Counted from the stretch's first letter, positions 48,736 through 60,400 are shown. The stretch is DNA of 64,000 nucleotides from Girardinichthys multiradiatus (GCF_021462225.1 NC_061806.1:31493644-31557643); one strand, 5' to 3'. The notes: generated by a model not told the origin, from the sequence alone. Program-made: numbers and translations.

Positions 48736-49938
48736 CACTGACAACTTTATTAATTGCAGCTTTTCACTTGCTTGTTCACACAAAAAGCAAATCATACAAT
48801 CACATGCAACTAAATGCATTTAGTCATTTCTACATGGACTAGGCGATTTGCCAGATTTTGAAAAATCTGATCTACTGGGATTTTTGCACAGCCAACATGT
48901 CTTGTTGATGTCAGAATAAAACAGACAAAATGGTTTGAGATTATATAAAGCAGCAGTACCTCAAATAGCCACTTGTTACAACAAAGAAATGTGGAATACC
49001 ACCTATGAAAGCATAATATATTGAATATTGAGGCAGATGAGCTACAATGGGCAGAATACAACACCGGGTGCCACTTCAGTTTTTAAGTCGACATGTTGCT
49101 GAGGATGCATAGCATGCTGCTTACTGATGACAGACTTATATGTGGCTTTCTTTAATCGCTATAAGCATAATGATTTATGGGGTGAATGGCAAACATTGAA
49201 AACCACTAAAGTTACTGCATTTTCAATTAATTAAAGGGGAAATCGTAAAATTAGTATGATTGGAATGGTTGATCTGCCTGTTTTTTCAGTATGTTTCTCA
49301 GATCTCTAAAGTCTAGATTTTTTATTTCAAAAAATCTTTACAAATGTAATTATCCCAATGATCTGATAGAAAAAAATATATCTTTATCTTTAACAAGCTA
49401 GAAAAGTGTTCCTTTAAACTTTTCACTAAAAGCCAATAAGATTAAAGACATATCATCTTAATGATGTTCTTGAATAAATTAAATACATTTTTACACATTG
49501 CAGGATGAGGAAAGATCTTTTTCAAGCATGGCTTCAGCACTGCAGAGTGTAATTTATATTTCAAGAAAAAGCTGTGGAGAGAACTCCTACTCTTCACAGT
49601 ATTCAAACTGTCTGCAGCACACTTGTTAACTTTAATCAATACACAGAAGATAATCTTGTCCTTTGAAAAGATAACAACATATAAAAGGGGCTAAGATTTT
49701 AACAATGCTGTTTAGAAAATGGGTCAGTGCACAGGCAGAGGGACAAAATATTGCATAGACTCAGATAGTGTATAAGAAACAAAGCAACATTTACTGTCTA
49801 TATTTACATTTGTATTAGCCATAAAAAGGGGTATATAGCAAATAATAGATTTTTCTGAATTTAAGGATGCTAATTGTGTTTTTGTTAAACTTATAGGTCA
49901 GCCTGTCTAAAGCTTTAAATGTAATTCCTCAGCAGGAC

Positions 49939-50790
49939 TTAAACAGGTATAGAAATGGTAGTTTGTGTTTTAACTGCAACGTACTCGTACTCGTACTCGT
50001 CGTCTTCCGCTTTTCCGGGACCGGGTCGCGGGGGCAGCAGACTCAACAGAGACGCCCAGACGTCCCTCTCTCCAGACACCTCCTCCAGTTCCTCCAGGGG
50101 GAGCCCAAGGCGTTCCCAGGCCAGCCGAGAGACATAGTCCCTCCAGCATGTCCTGGGCCGTCCCCTGGGCCTCCTTCTGGTGGGACGTGCCTGGAACACC
50201 TCCCAAGGAAGGCGTCCAGGAGGCATCCGGTATAGATGCCCGAGCCACCTCAACTGGATCCTCTCGATGTGGAGGAGCAGCGGCTCTACTCCGAGCCCCT
50301 CCCGGATGGCCGAGCTCCTCACCCTATCTCTAAGGGAGTGCCCGGCCACCCTACGGAGGAAGCTCATTTCAGCCGCTTGTATCCGGGATCTCTTTCTTTC
50401 GGTCATGACCCAAAGTTCATGGCCATAGGTGAGGGTAGGAACGTAGACCGACCAGTAAATTGAGAGCTTTGCTTTTCGGCTCAGCTCTCTCTTCACCACA
50501 ACGGAGCGGCACAGCGCCCCCATTACTGTGGCAGCCGCACCGATCCGTCTGTCGATCTCCCGCTCCATTCTTCCCTCACTCGTGAACAAGACCACGAGAT
50601 ACTTAAACTCCTCCACTTGAGGCAGGAACTCCCCTCCAACCTGAAGAGGACAAGCCACCCTTTTCCGGTCGAGTACCATGGCCTCGGACTTGGAGGAGCT
50701 GATCCTCATCCCAGCCGCTTCACACTCGGCTGCGAACCGCCACAGCGCATGCTGTAAGTCTTGGCTAGAGGGGTCCAGCCTCCGGTCCAT
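49939..50790 (-). pseudogene. RTE-like reverse transcriptase C-terminal part, catalytic box deleted
   Basis: An open frame of 283 codons on the minus strand. After MDRRLDP it goes directly to SSQDLQHALWRFAAECEAAG, the helix that in related elements follows the FADD box. It then reads SEAMVLDRKRVACPLQVGG, EFKYLVVLFTSEGR, EIDRRIGAAATVMGAL, TLTYGHELWVMTER, RWLGHLYRMPPGRLPWEVFQ and RPRGRPRTCWRDYVSRLAWE. The segment between MDR and SSQDL that should carry the catalytic Asp pair is missing, so the frame is open but the enzyme is dead. Upstream (50790-50949) are homologous nucleotides of the preceding palm part. The last residues (EYEYEYVAV) read into the GAGTAC tail. Confidence 0.8.
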
Positions 50791-50949
50791 AAAAGTTATG
50801 AACAGGACCGTGACAAAGGGCAGCCCTGCCGGAGTCCAACATGCACTGGGAACAGGTCCGACTTAGTGCCGGCAATGCGGACCAAACTCCTGCTCCGCTC
50901 GATACAGGGACCGGATGGCCCCTAGAAAAGGGCCCCCGATTCCATACTC
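49978..50949 (-). mobile_element. RTE-like LINE fragment with GAGTAC tail
   Basis: About 0.97 kb, much more GC-rich than its surroundings. Its 3' end lies at about 49978, where the minus strand ends in the tandem tail GACGAGTACGAGTACGAGTA. The 5' end is cut at the Tc1 copy C boundary (50949/50950). The assignment to the RTE group comes from the thumb-region pattern (EFKYL ... EIDRRIG ... LTYGHELWVM), not from a search. Confidence 0.75.
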
Positions 50950-52558
50950 CGATTCCTTCTCAAAATATTAGCATATTGTGATAAAGTTCATTATTTTCCA
51001 TAATGTCACGATGAAAATTTAACATTCATATATTTTAGATTCATTGCACACTAACTGAAATATTTCAGGTATTTTATTGTCTTAATACGGATGATTTTGG
51101 CATACAGCTCATGAAAACCCAAAATTCCTATCTCACAAAATTAGCATATTTCATCTGACCAATAAAAGAAAAGTGTTTTTAATACAAAAAATGTCAACCT
51201 TCAAATAATCATGTACAGTTATGCACTCAATACTTGGTCGGGAATCCTTTGGAGAAATGACTGCTTCAATGCGGCGTGGCATGGAGGCAATCAGCCTGTG
51301 GCACTGCTGAGGTCTTATGGAGGCCCAGGATGCTTCGATAGCGGCCTTTAGCTCATCCAGAGTGTTGGGTCTTGAGTCTCTCAACGTTCTCTTCACAATA
51401 TCCCACAGATTCTCTATGGGGTTCAGGTCAGGAGAGTTGGCAGGCCAATTGAGCACAGTGATACCATGGTCAGTAAACCATTTACCAGTGGTTTTGGCAC
51501 TGTGAGCAGGTGCCAGGTCATGCTGAAAAATGAAATCTTCATCTCCATAAAGCTTTTCAGCAGATGGAAGCATGAAGTGCTCCAAAATCTCCTGATAGCT
51601 AGCTGCATTGACCCTGCCCTTGATAAAACACAGTGGACCAACACCAGCAGCTGACACGCCACCCCAGACCATCACTGACTGTGGGTACTTGACACTGGAC
51701 TTCTGGCATTTTGGCATTTCCTTCTCCCCAGTCTTCCTCCAGACTCTGGCACCTTGATTTCTGAATGACATGCAGAATTTGCTTTCATCCGAAAAAAGTA
51801 CTTTGGACCACTGAGCAACAGTCCAGTGCTGCTTCTCTGTAGCCCAGGTCAGGCGTTTCTGCCACTGTTTCTGGTTCAAAAGTGGCTTGACCTGGGGAAT
51901 GCGGCACCTGTAGCCCATTTCCTGCACACGCCTGTGCACGGTGGCTCTGGATGTTTCTACTCCAGACTCAGTCCACTGCTTCCGCAGGTCCCCCAAGGTC
52001 TGGAATCGGCCCTTCTCCACAATCTTCCTCAGGGTCCGGTCACCTCTTCTCGTTGTGCAGCGTTTTCTGCCACACTTTTTCCTTCCCACAGACTTCCCAC
52101 TGAGGTGCCTTGATACAGCACTCTGGGAACAGCCTATTCGTTCAGAAATTTCTTTCTGTGTCTTACCCTCTTGCTTGCGGGTGTCAATAGTGGCCTTCTG
52201 GACAGCAGTCAGGTCTACAGTCTTACCCATGATTGGGATTTTGAGTGATGAACCAGGCTGGGAGTTTTAAAGGCCTTAGGAATCTTTTGCAGGTGTTTAG
52301 AGTTAACTTGTTGATTCAGATGATTAGGTTCATAGCTCGTTTAGAGACCCTTTTAATGATATGCTAATTTTGTGAGATAGGAATTTTGGGTTTTCATGAG
52401 CTGTATGCCAAAATCATCCGTATTAATACAATAAAAGACCTTAAATATTTCAGTTAGTGTGCAATGAATCTAAAATATATGAATGTTAAATTTTCATCAT
52501 GACATTATGGAAAATAATGAACTTTATCACAATATGCTAATATTTTGAGAAGGACCTG
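50950..52558 (-). mobile_element. Tc1/mariner transposon, copy C (open transposase)
   Basis: A 1.6-kb Tc1 element with about 200-bp terminal inverted repeats. The right end is intact (AAGGACCTG followed by TA at 52559). The outermost bases of the left end are degenerate: CGATTCCTTCTC where copy A has CAGGTCCTTCTC. The left end has no flanking TA and abuts the truncated RTE-like LINE at 50949. It has the same family and orientation as the copies at 12542 and 25340. Confidence 0.9.
51151..52230 (-). CDS. Tc1-family transposase (DD34E), open frame of 359 aa
   Basis: A DNA transposase that excises and reinserts its element at TA sites by cut-and-paste. The ATG at 52230 gives MGKTVDLTAVQKATIDT. 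The N-terminal paired-like region has a first helix-turn-helix (EISERIGCSQSAVSRHL), a basic GRKR linker (GRKKCGRKRCTTRRGD) and a second HTH. The catalytic triad is intact: D in LFSDESKF, D in FQHDLAPAHSA, and E in LNPIENLW exactly 34 residues later. The glycine-rich region between them (SAAGVGPL) is present. This is the only one of the three family copies with an uninterrupted frame. The last 30 or so residues (after VIS) are out of frame relative to copy A, which ends at FPTMY. Family-typical length is about 340-345 aa, so the 359-aa length reflects a read-through tail. Activity is unknown. Confidence 0.85.
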   Translation of the reverse strand: MGKTVDLTAVQKATIDTRKQEGKTQKEISERIGCSQSAVSRHLSGKSVGRKKCGRKRCTTRRGDRTLRKIVEKGRFQTLGDLRKQWTESGVETSRATVHRRVQEMGYRCRIPQVKPLLNQKQWQKRLTWATEKQHWTVAQWSKVLFSDESKFCMSFRNQGARVWRKTGEKEMPKCQKSSVKYPQSVMVWGGVSAAGVGPLCFIKGRVNAASYQEILEHFMLPSAEKLYGDEDFIFQHDLAPAHSAKTTGKWFTDHGITVLNWPANSPDLNPIENLWDIVKRTLRDSRPNTLDELKAAIEASWASIRPQQCHRLIASMPRRIEAVISPKDSRPSIECITVHDYLKVDIFCIKNTFLLLVR

Positions 52559-52560
52559 TA

Positions 52561-55133
52561 TTTTGCATGGGAATAATTTTTTTTAAACATGAATCCTACC
52601 AAACAGATAATCATAAGAGTTTGTTTGAAAATAACAGCAACTTTAAACTATACAAAAAGTGTCAAATCAGCATGTAAAATAGCTAATTAAATGCTCAAAG
52701 TTTTCAGTATTGTTCCAGTCACAGTTCAGATGTTTTTCACACTAATCTTCTACTTTGAGAAGTGGTCCAGCAATGTTTTTGCAAGATCCAAGAGAGCCTG
52801 GTTGAGCAATCAGAACCCCTTAAATACATATATGTAAACATTATGACATGAACCTGTTTAAACAGTTTGTATAACTTTAATCTGGTGACAGCATCCTCAA
52901 GGTTTAGCAATACAAGAAATTCATAAAGGTCCTGCAGCTTATCTCTTTTTTGTTAGTCCATTATGTAACTGAAAATAAAATGTATTGAATATGCACTGCA
53001 GGATACCATAATTACTAAAGAGCTTTGACTGATTATGCTCTCAGAAATATTAGTGTTTAACAGCACTTTCGAAATGTGCAGGATATTTTTAAATTACAAC
53101 TATGTATAAAATGATTGCATGCATTTGTTGGTGATGCTGTCTGGGTCGGGCTGAATGTGTCATAGTCATATTGTCCGTACAAGGGGTATGACATATTTTC
53201 TTTGTATGTTGCATTTCTTTGATATTTAAAGAGTCCTTAAAATAAAGCACACCAAAAGGACCATCAGAGTTAACATATCTCTGACCAATTATAAATTAAC
53301 ATAAAGAGATCAACTGATTCAAATTCTGCTGACTATTATGATCTTAGATTGTTGTAATGCTTTGACCTGCAGATTCCAATTTTAACTGATTCCAATTTCT
53401 CTTTCAAATGTTATTGTATATAAAAACATAATCATTATTGATTTAACATTTCAGTCTGAATTAGCATCTCATATAAATGATGAGTGCAGCCAGCACCACT
53501 TTTATTTCTAAAGTCGAATTCTGCATGTTCATATTTTTGAGAGATTCTTACCTCATATTACCAAAAGGTTGTCAGCATTTCCAAAGTTTCCATGTGCCAT
53601 GAGATGTTTTAGAAAATGGTTTTTAAATACCGGTACTTTTCCTGACTTCATGTTAAAACATTTCACTGATTGGTAAACAATAGTAAGTTAAATAGCTTTG
53701 AGACGTCTTACATGTAACTCTGCAAAACCTTGGTCACCAAGTGCTTGCTGGTAGTACTTACATATACTACATGAGTTTGTCACTGTTTGGTCACCTGTCA
53801 AGAGTGATGAACCTGAACATCATCCAGTTTTGGCCAACAGATTTATCTGTACATTTTTAGAAATGTATAATTTTATTTGCAACCGTCGGTATACGGCAAA
53901 GACCTGAAGGTTTGGCTGCTCTATCACCACACTGGGAACTCCTTGGAGTGGCACCCACAAATAAACAAGTTCAGAGCTATGATTAGACCAAATTTCAAGT
54001 TAACCTGATCAACTCTGCTTTACTTCATTCAATTTGGAATAAACAGCAGAAACAATATTGAAGCAGTAGTTTATGATTTTGTAGTTGTCTGTTGGAGGAA
54101 CTTTGTTCGAGCACTGCTCTGTTTGTTATTTTATTTTCTCTGAGCGTTTGAACCCTGTTGGAACATTTGAACTTTGGTCATTACTCTTAATAGCAACAAA
54201 CGGTCTCTCTTGGCCAGGAATCCTTATACTGAGGAGAATGCAGGTCTTTGAAGTTTCATTGTAAATGCAGTGCTTGTTTTTGTCTCTGTTCTTTATATTA
54301 AACATACCTGGCATCTTCTTTTCCTCTATTACTTGCATACATTTTGAAGTTCATGCTATGTCACTGTTTTGTTTTTCCTTAAAAAAAATATTGCTCTGCT
54401 GTCTAAGTGCGACTGAATCTACACTCTGTTCTTCTTATTCCTTCTTCTTGAACTTGCTGTTTATCTGCTATACCATTCTTGCCTGTAGGTCCTCCTCTGT
54501 TTCTCTGCTCTGTGTCTACAGTGTTTATTGTCATTGTTCCTCTGAAACCATCCTCACGCTGACATAATGCAGCACATACTCGGTTTGTGCTGCATTGAGG
54601 CAAAATAAATCGCTTTGAAAGTTTTTTTGGAGGTTTTCGTTGTGAGTAAACAGGCTGATGCACTTGCTCCACCGTTTTCACCTTTGCAGACTAAGATTTG
54701 CCCGTTAAAGATAACAAATTTGATCAAATTGTTTTTAAGATTCTAGTTTCTTTTTTTTTTATATACAAAACCAGTTTAAATAAATCCTATCCAAAAGTAT
54801 ATTTAACCTAAACTGAATTACCAATAACCTTTTTTCCGTATGACACACCAGGCTAATGCTTTACATTTCCTTAGTGTATATAAATTACCCAAAATATCGT
54901 CATTTTGATTTAGAATGACACACAAATAAATAAGCATCACATATATACCTTGTTTGCTGAAGTGTAACTGTTTCATAACACCCACATAAATCAATTGTTC
55001 CATTAGACATAGCCCAGGAATCCATACATTTCTATAAGTGGCAATTAGAAACTCATTTTGTGGTTCAAGAAGATAATTAGCAGGCAAAGAGTAACAATTT
55101 TTAATCATTCTCCTGTCTTTCTTTCTTCTGCAG
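52561..55133. other. Region upstream of the grin2d start exon
   Basis: No element was recognised. Because the exon at 55134 begins with an acceptor, this stretch is at least partly intron of the same gene. The pyrimidine-rich tract directly before 55134 is the only functional signal seen. Confidence 0.45.
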
Positions 55134-55302
55134 GGTCTCCTCTCCACATCAGGTGAAGCATTATAGGCTGCCAGGCTCCCACCACCATTACCTTCCCTCC
55201 TCCTCAAGAGGTGTTTATCCATCACACAGAATCCCTCCACCCCACCTCGCCTCACCTGGCAAAACCCCATCAGACAACCACCACTGGCCCTCCCTTTACC
55301 CC
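55134..55302 (+). other. grin2d: 5' untranslated part of the grin2d-like start exon
   Basis: A good acceptor (TCTTTCTTTCTTCTGCAG ending at 55133) marks the start of this exon, so the start codon is in an internal exon and at least one upstream non-coding exon must exist. The frame of the ATG stays open back to the acceptor, but there is no in-frame ATG before 55303. The predicted signal peptide starts exactly at that ATG, so I treat this part as 5' UTR. The upstream exon or exons and promoter were not recognised. Confidence 0.6.
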
Positions 55303-55767
55303 ATGGTGGCCCCAAGGCCTACCCTCTCACTGCTACTGGCTATCCTGGCCTGCACGGGGCCCGCACGCCCCTCGCCCCCCCTGCTGCTCCGGCCCCGGGA
55401 GAGAGAGAGGGACTCGGGTGGCATCAACATAGCCGTAGTCCACTCTGGCTCCTCCCTGCTCCCAGAGACGGCGGTGGTGGGAGGCGCGGTGGTTGGCGAG
55501 CCGGGTCTTGGGTCCGGTCTGGGAAACGGTCCGGGAGGAGGGGGCGGTGGAGGAGGAAGGGGGGTGACGGATATAGCTTCGCTGGCAGGAGTGGCTGCCA
55601 TGGCCTCTTTGTCCTCCTCAACATACCTGTCGCTGGCAGCACTTTCCACAGAGACAGTTATGACACCATCGGGTCAAGCGAATGTCATCTACCTGGCAGT
55701 GAATGAGAGCAGTCCAGGCACATTGCTGCTGCAGCTGTGTGAGCTGCTGGCTACCACACCCTTACAG
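55303..55767 (+). CDS. grin2d: NMDA receptor GluN2 subunit, first coding exon (grin2d-like)
   Basis: First coding exon of an ionotropic glutamate receptor subunit that pairs with GluN1 in postsynaptic NMDA channels. The ATG at 55303 opens a hydrophobic signal peptide (about residues 1-22, MVAPRPTLSLLLAILACTG). The start of the extracellular amino-terminal domain follows, with the strand INIAVVHSG near residue 45. Residues 78-85 are eight glycines in a low-complexity loop. An NES glycosylation sequon lies at Asn134, and the helix LLLQLCELL follows. The exon is exactly 155 codons and ends in phase 0 at a CAG|GTAGCC donor. The pattern INIAVV...LAVNES...LQLCELL, continued in the next exon, is that of GluN2 subunits and fits GluN2D better than 2A, 2B or 2C (from memory, no alignment run). 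The exon is GC-rich against AT-rich flanks. Teleosts carry two grin2d paralogues, and which one this is cannot be told here. Confidence 0.8.
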
Positions 55768-57291
55768 GTAGCCAGAATACTCAAGCCAATACAGTTTTTT
55801 ACCTTATATTACTTTTGTGTTTTTATAAATATGCATTCTGAGTTTGTCATATCACTGATAAAATATTTTACGCATTCAGCCAAAGCATATTTTAAGAATC
55901 CAGAAGCCAAGAATGTAAGATGAGGTTCTTGGAGTCACGGCAGTTGAACTGCCTGAACCAGTTTTACCATGCAACGGATGTAAAATAACAATGGTAGTCT
56001 TTAAACTATAAATATTTTTAGTTGCTTTGAAGCTGTCAAATAAATACTAAAGCATTAAATGTAAACAAATAACGGACAAAATATTTTTTTTTGTGAATAC
56101 TGCAATATTATGACTGTATATGAAAGTATAATGTGATTTTGAAAGTAAATCCTAGCCAACACTGGCTTGATGTGGCTGACACACTAATGTTTCCTTTATT
56201 TTTTTAAGCTGTTTTTCCACTAAAGATAAAAAGCTTGCTATATGAACAGTTAAATGCCAGAGAACCAAGCTATATTTAGCTGACCTAAAAATGTGTCAAC
56301 GGTTTTTGTCCACTGTCATTTGAGTGAGCTGCTTTATATCAGGGAGTAAGGATAAGTATGAAGCTTGTACATGAACCTAATCAACCACTGACTGATGAAG
56401 AATCCTACAAGCCAGTGAGAGGCAGAAACAAGCAGGTTATGTCTTTGAATACTGTACAGTTCAGTTTATTTATTTGACATGATAAAAAGTTTAGTAATTT
56501 GAATGCTTTGCAAAGCCTGATTGAATTACCATCATCAAATCCATTAATTATACCAGGTATCAGAGGTTGTTTGATAAAAAATGCAAGAATGTCTAAAAAA
56601 AATCCATGCAAAGCCAATTGAACCCTGGAACATGACAGTGACCCAAAACATACCAGTATAAGGACTGGCTACGAATTTAAAAATGAAAGGTCCTGCAATG
56701 AGACAAAGTCCTCACCTTTCTGCAGAGTGACTTAAAACAGGCTGTGCAAGTAAGAAACCCCTCAAACATCTTAGAGCGGAAGGTGATTATTGTGGCAACT
56801 TACCTCAGAGCGATGCCAGCGACTGATAGATGGCTACAAGAAGTGACTCAATTAAGTTATTTTAGCCAAATGGGGTAACACTAGCTATTACAGGGTAGGG
56901 TGTTATAACTTTGACCAGATTAATTTTAGTGTTTTCCTGTAATTAAGTTACTTTATTTCTAGAGATAAATAAAAATGATTAGACATCAATCATTACTGTC
57001 TTTACTGGTTCCCATCTACTCCCTACTCTATTAGCTTTCATCAGCAGAAAGCTTTACCTTTAAAAGCCTTTATCATTCATTTTATCACTGCAGTCTCTTA
57101 AAGTCTGTGGTAAGATTCAGTACTTTCTGTTCTTCAGATATTTGTTTGCCCATTATTAAATAATCTTCTGCATATTAAGTTACTAATTTGTTTGTTAGGA
57201 AAAAATTCACAATTTTATTTTGCTAAATTTCTCTTTTATAATTACTTTTTATCTTTATATGATATTTGACCCAATGCAACCTTTGTTGCAG

Positions 57292-57429
57292 GGTTTGGTG
57301 TTTGAGGAGGAGAGACCTCCACCGCCGAACCGTGCCCCTCTGGCTCCGATGCTTGAGTTTGTCTCCGCACAGACTGGGGTTCCTGTTGTTGCTGTCGGCG
57401 GAGGAGCCAGTCTAGGACGAGAGCCACAG
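57292..57429 (+). CDS. grin2d: NMDA receptor GluN2 subunit, second coding exon (grin2d-like)
   Basis: A 46-codon exon (138 bp) bounded by a TTTGTTGCAG acceptor and a CAG|GTGAAA donor, both phase 0, so it joins exactly to the exon ending at 55767. It encodes the next part of the amino-terminal (LIVBP-like) domain: GLVFEEE, then a proline-rich loop, then LEFVSAQTGVPVVAVGGGA. In GluN2 family terms this is the 'VVFxDD ... ILDFxSAQT ... P(I/V)xxxxGG' segment. VAV before GG and AP-LAP before the helix resemble GluN2D most. The following exon, expected to begin with the FLQLG-type strand, is not seen before 64000. The intron between the two exons is 1,524 bp. Confidence 0.8.
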
Positions 57430-60400
57430 GTGAAAATGAATTACTTGTCATTTCATTATCATCAGCACTCATTCTTTGATCTAAACCAAAGAAAGGACTG
57501 TCTGTGAAACACAAGGTGGAACGTTAAAAGATCGCTTATCGCTTAAAATTTGTAGTCTGTATGTGAATGAGATATTTGATGTAGAGAAAATCTACAGTAA
57601 TTTTAATAAGACTGTTCCACCCTCAAACACTTAAGTGATAAAACGATTGAACAATTAGAAAACATTCAGATGAATAGCATCCTATTTTCCCCTTTCTACT
57701 GAAGTGCTCTTGGTAAAGCAGAATTAGGTCTTTGCCAGCATAGTCCAGAAACATACACATTATTCAGTTTGAAGAACCAGGAACAATCAAACCAGCAAAA
57801 ACCTTATCAAGTTTTAAAAGAGGATGAGGTATGTCATATAATCTGCAACCTTTACCTGGGTGTAAAAGTGGGGCAAATGAGGCTGTTGCTGCCCTTGTAT
57901 TTCTGCTGTTAAGTACTGCATTGAGCAGCATTAACAACTTAATAGATGGGCCTGTTTTATTTTTGCCAAGCATCAACACCTGGCAAAATGGTTTTAACAA
58001 AACCAACTAATCAGACTGCTAGAAATTTAAATATTTAACCAGTCAGTCAGTCATTTTCTACTGCTTATTTCATAGTGGGTCACGGGAGAGCTGGTGCCTT
58101 TCTCCAGCAGTTTAACCACATTCTGAATAAAAAAATATCAGATAATTTAAGCCATTTTAAGTAAGTCTAAAAAATCAGATTGCTATATTAACAAAAGTAC
58201 GATACATTTTGACATTGAAACCCAAAATGTTTTTCCCTGAACTTATCTTCCTGGAATTTTAATTTAGCCTGGTAACACTTTGGAGTTGTTTCCCCTTACA
58301 GGCAACAAAGCATGATAATTTTTGTAAAATACATCCGTAAATGCTAACTGGTTTCTCCTTCCCCTGCAGGAGTGTTGACTCAGGACTCACTTATACTAAG
58401 AAGTATGGGCATGAGACTCCCACTACAAACATTAAAGGCCTTGATTTTCACCAATAAAACTGTAACTGATTACTCTGACCCAGCGAATGCACTTTAACTT
58501 TATAACTCATATAGAGTCACTTTAAACTCCATGGAGAGGATTTTGTAGAGACTGACTTCCATGTTCTATCGCTTTTGAGAGACAGCTGCGTTTGGAATTA
58601 AAACCCCGTGTTCTAACTTTAAAAATGTACACTATTTTTACACTGTGAAACTGGACTGTAATCCCTTCAAAGTCAGATAAAATTTGTAACATCTATAGAT
58701 ATTTTATAAATGAAGCTTAAATCATGTTTTCCAAAAAGAGCCTAAACCACGCACATTTGCAACAACAGCATTTCTGTTAAGGAAATCTGTTAAGGATCCA
58801 CGGGGCCTTTGTTTTTTGCCTCGAAACAGTGGTTTAGAATCTGAAAATATTACTCTTGATAAAAAATGTAAAAAGGAACTTTCCCCATAGATAGCTGTTA
58901 GGTGACACTAATGATTTGAAATCTGTTAAAGACAAAGTTAACAAAAACTACAAGGTTTGGGCTATCTCAAACTTCTTTGACAAAACTAACAATGCAAAAA
59001 CTCAACCAGTTTGAAATGTTTAGTGCTCTCCCCCGACAATACTCCATCTAAAGGTCTCTGGTAGATAAAAAGTACTACCTACCTACCACAACCCTTTTAC
59101 TGTAAATATCTGTTATTACCATGGTAAATGCAGTGGAAACACAAGAAAACTTTTGTGGCTCTTGAAAAATGTTCTAGTTGTGGAATTGTACCCATATAGA
59201 AACAACAAAACTACTTCTTTTGACCTTTTATTTTATAGTAAACTTGTTGCACTTGATGGACTGAGCTTCTTTTCACCGTGTTTTAGATTCTGCAAAGCTT
59301 GAGCCAAAGAACCTTAGTGATTATTTTAATTCTGTCACTCTGTTCTTTCTTCCTGAGATTTGTGTTCAGTTGTATAAGTTAAATTTTGCATCCATAATCC
59401 CTATTTTCTGTTAGAAATTATTTACTCACATTTTAAAGGTAGAAAATTGGATGTCTATGGTTAATTTTTTTTTTCTTTACGCTGTGTAGACAAAATAAAT
59501 CTAATTTCATTGCTTTTACTATGCAGTTTTTCCTGAAGCATTGAGAAAACATTTATTGAGTATGTTTGATTTTCCTACCATACTTTACACTCTCAGGCTC
59601 AGTCATCTACATGGTTACATGGTTCTAACATGAATGGTGCACTTCATATTTTATTTCACAAAAATGTATCTTCTTCTGATTACCTCAAAGAGATACTTTG
59701 AGTTATTTAGAAACTAATTTATATTATTCAGAGAGTTAAACATTAGATACTACAGATTATCTGCTAATAGAAATCTGGTTGCTATCAAAAAATCATTCCA
59801 CCTGTCTGGATAACTCTTGCCTAATATTATGTTTTTCAGTCCCAGTTCTGATCATGGATGTTTTGACCATAAAACAGTATGAAAATGAGCACCTGGAGAA
59901 ATATATGGCCGTCAAGAGTTAACATTAAGTTTCCTGTTTACTATTTGATGGGAGCAGACGCATCATGGTTGCATTAAAAATACCTTTGGCTATGACAGCT
60001 CTGAAAACGAGTGGCACTGAACCAGAACATTACAAATGGTGAAATCAAAACCAAGAAGCTCAAAGCTGCACTGACTTAGTTACAAAGATTGACTCAGTGA
60101 GACCCTTTATGCTGAGGTAGCTTATTATAAAGGTTTTCATTACACAATCACACTGTTTGCTCCTTGCAAAAATGCACATATCAGCTTTAGAGATGACAAA
60201 TTCCTGAGGCCTTTATGGAAATTAAATTGTCTGAAAAAGGCTCTGTTTCTTTCTTCTGACAGCAGAAATTGAAGCACTGTGAACGATCTCTAATTTATCT
60301 AAGATTAACATCTACTATGTCAACTTATTTTACAAGACATACTGCTTTGATCTTATCAGGAATATGTTATGGAGAAGAGGCACATTGCTATATTTCGCTC

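Noticed and set aside
50678..50866. Plus-strand ORFs across 49955-50866
   Set aside because: Antisense readings of the GC-rich LINE fragment.
55424..55649. Proline-rich minus-strand ORFs opposite the grin2d exon
   Set aside because: Antisense of a GC-rich coding exon. The plus strand has a signal peptide, domain match and splice sites.
58370..58480. Possible third grin2d exon after a C-rich AG at 58370
   Set aside because: A stop follows almost at once in the needed phase, and no GluN2-like peptide appears in any frame.
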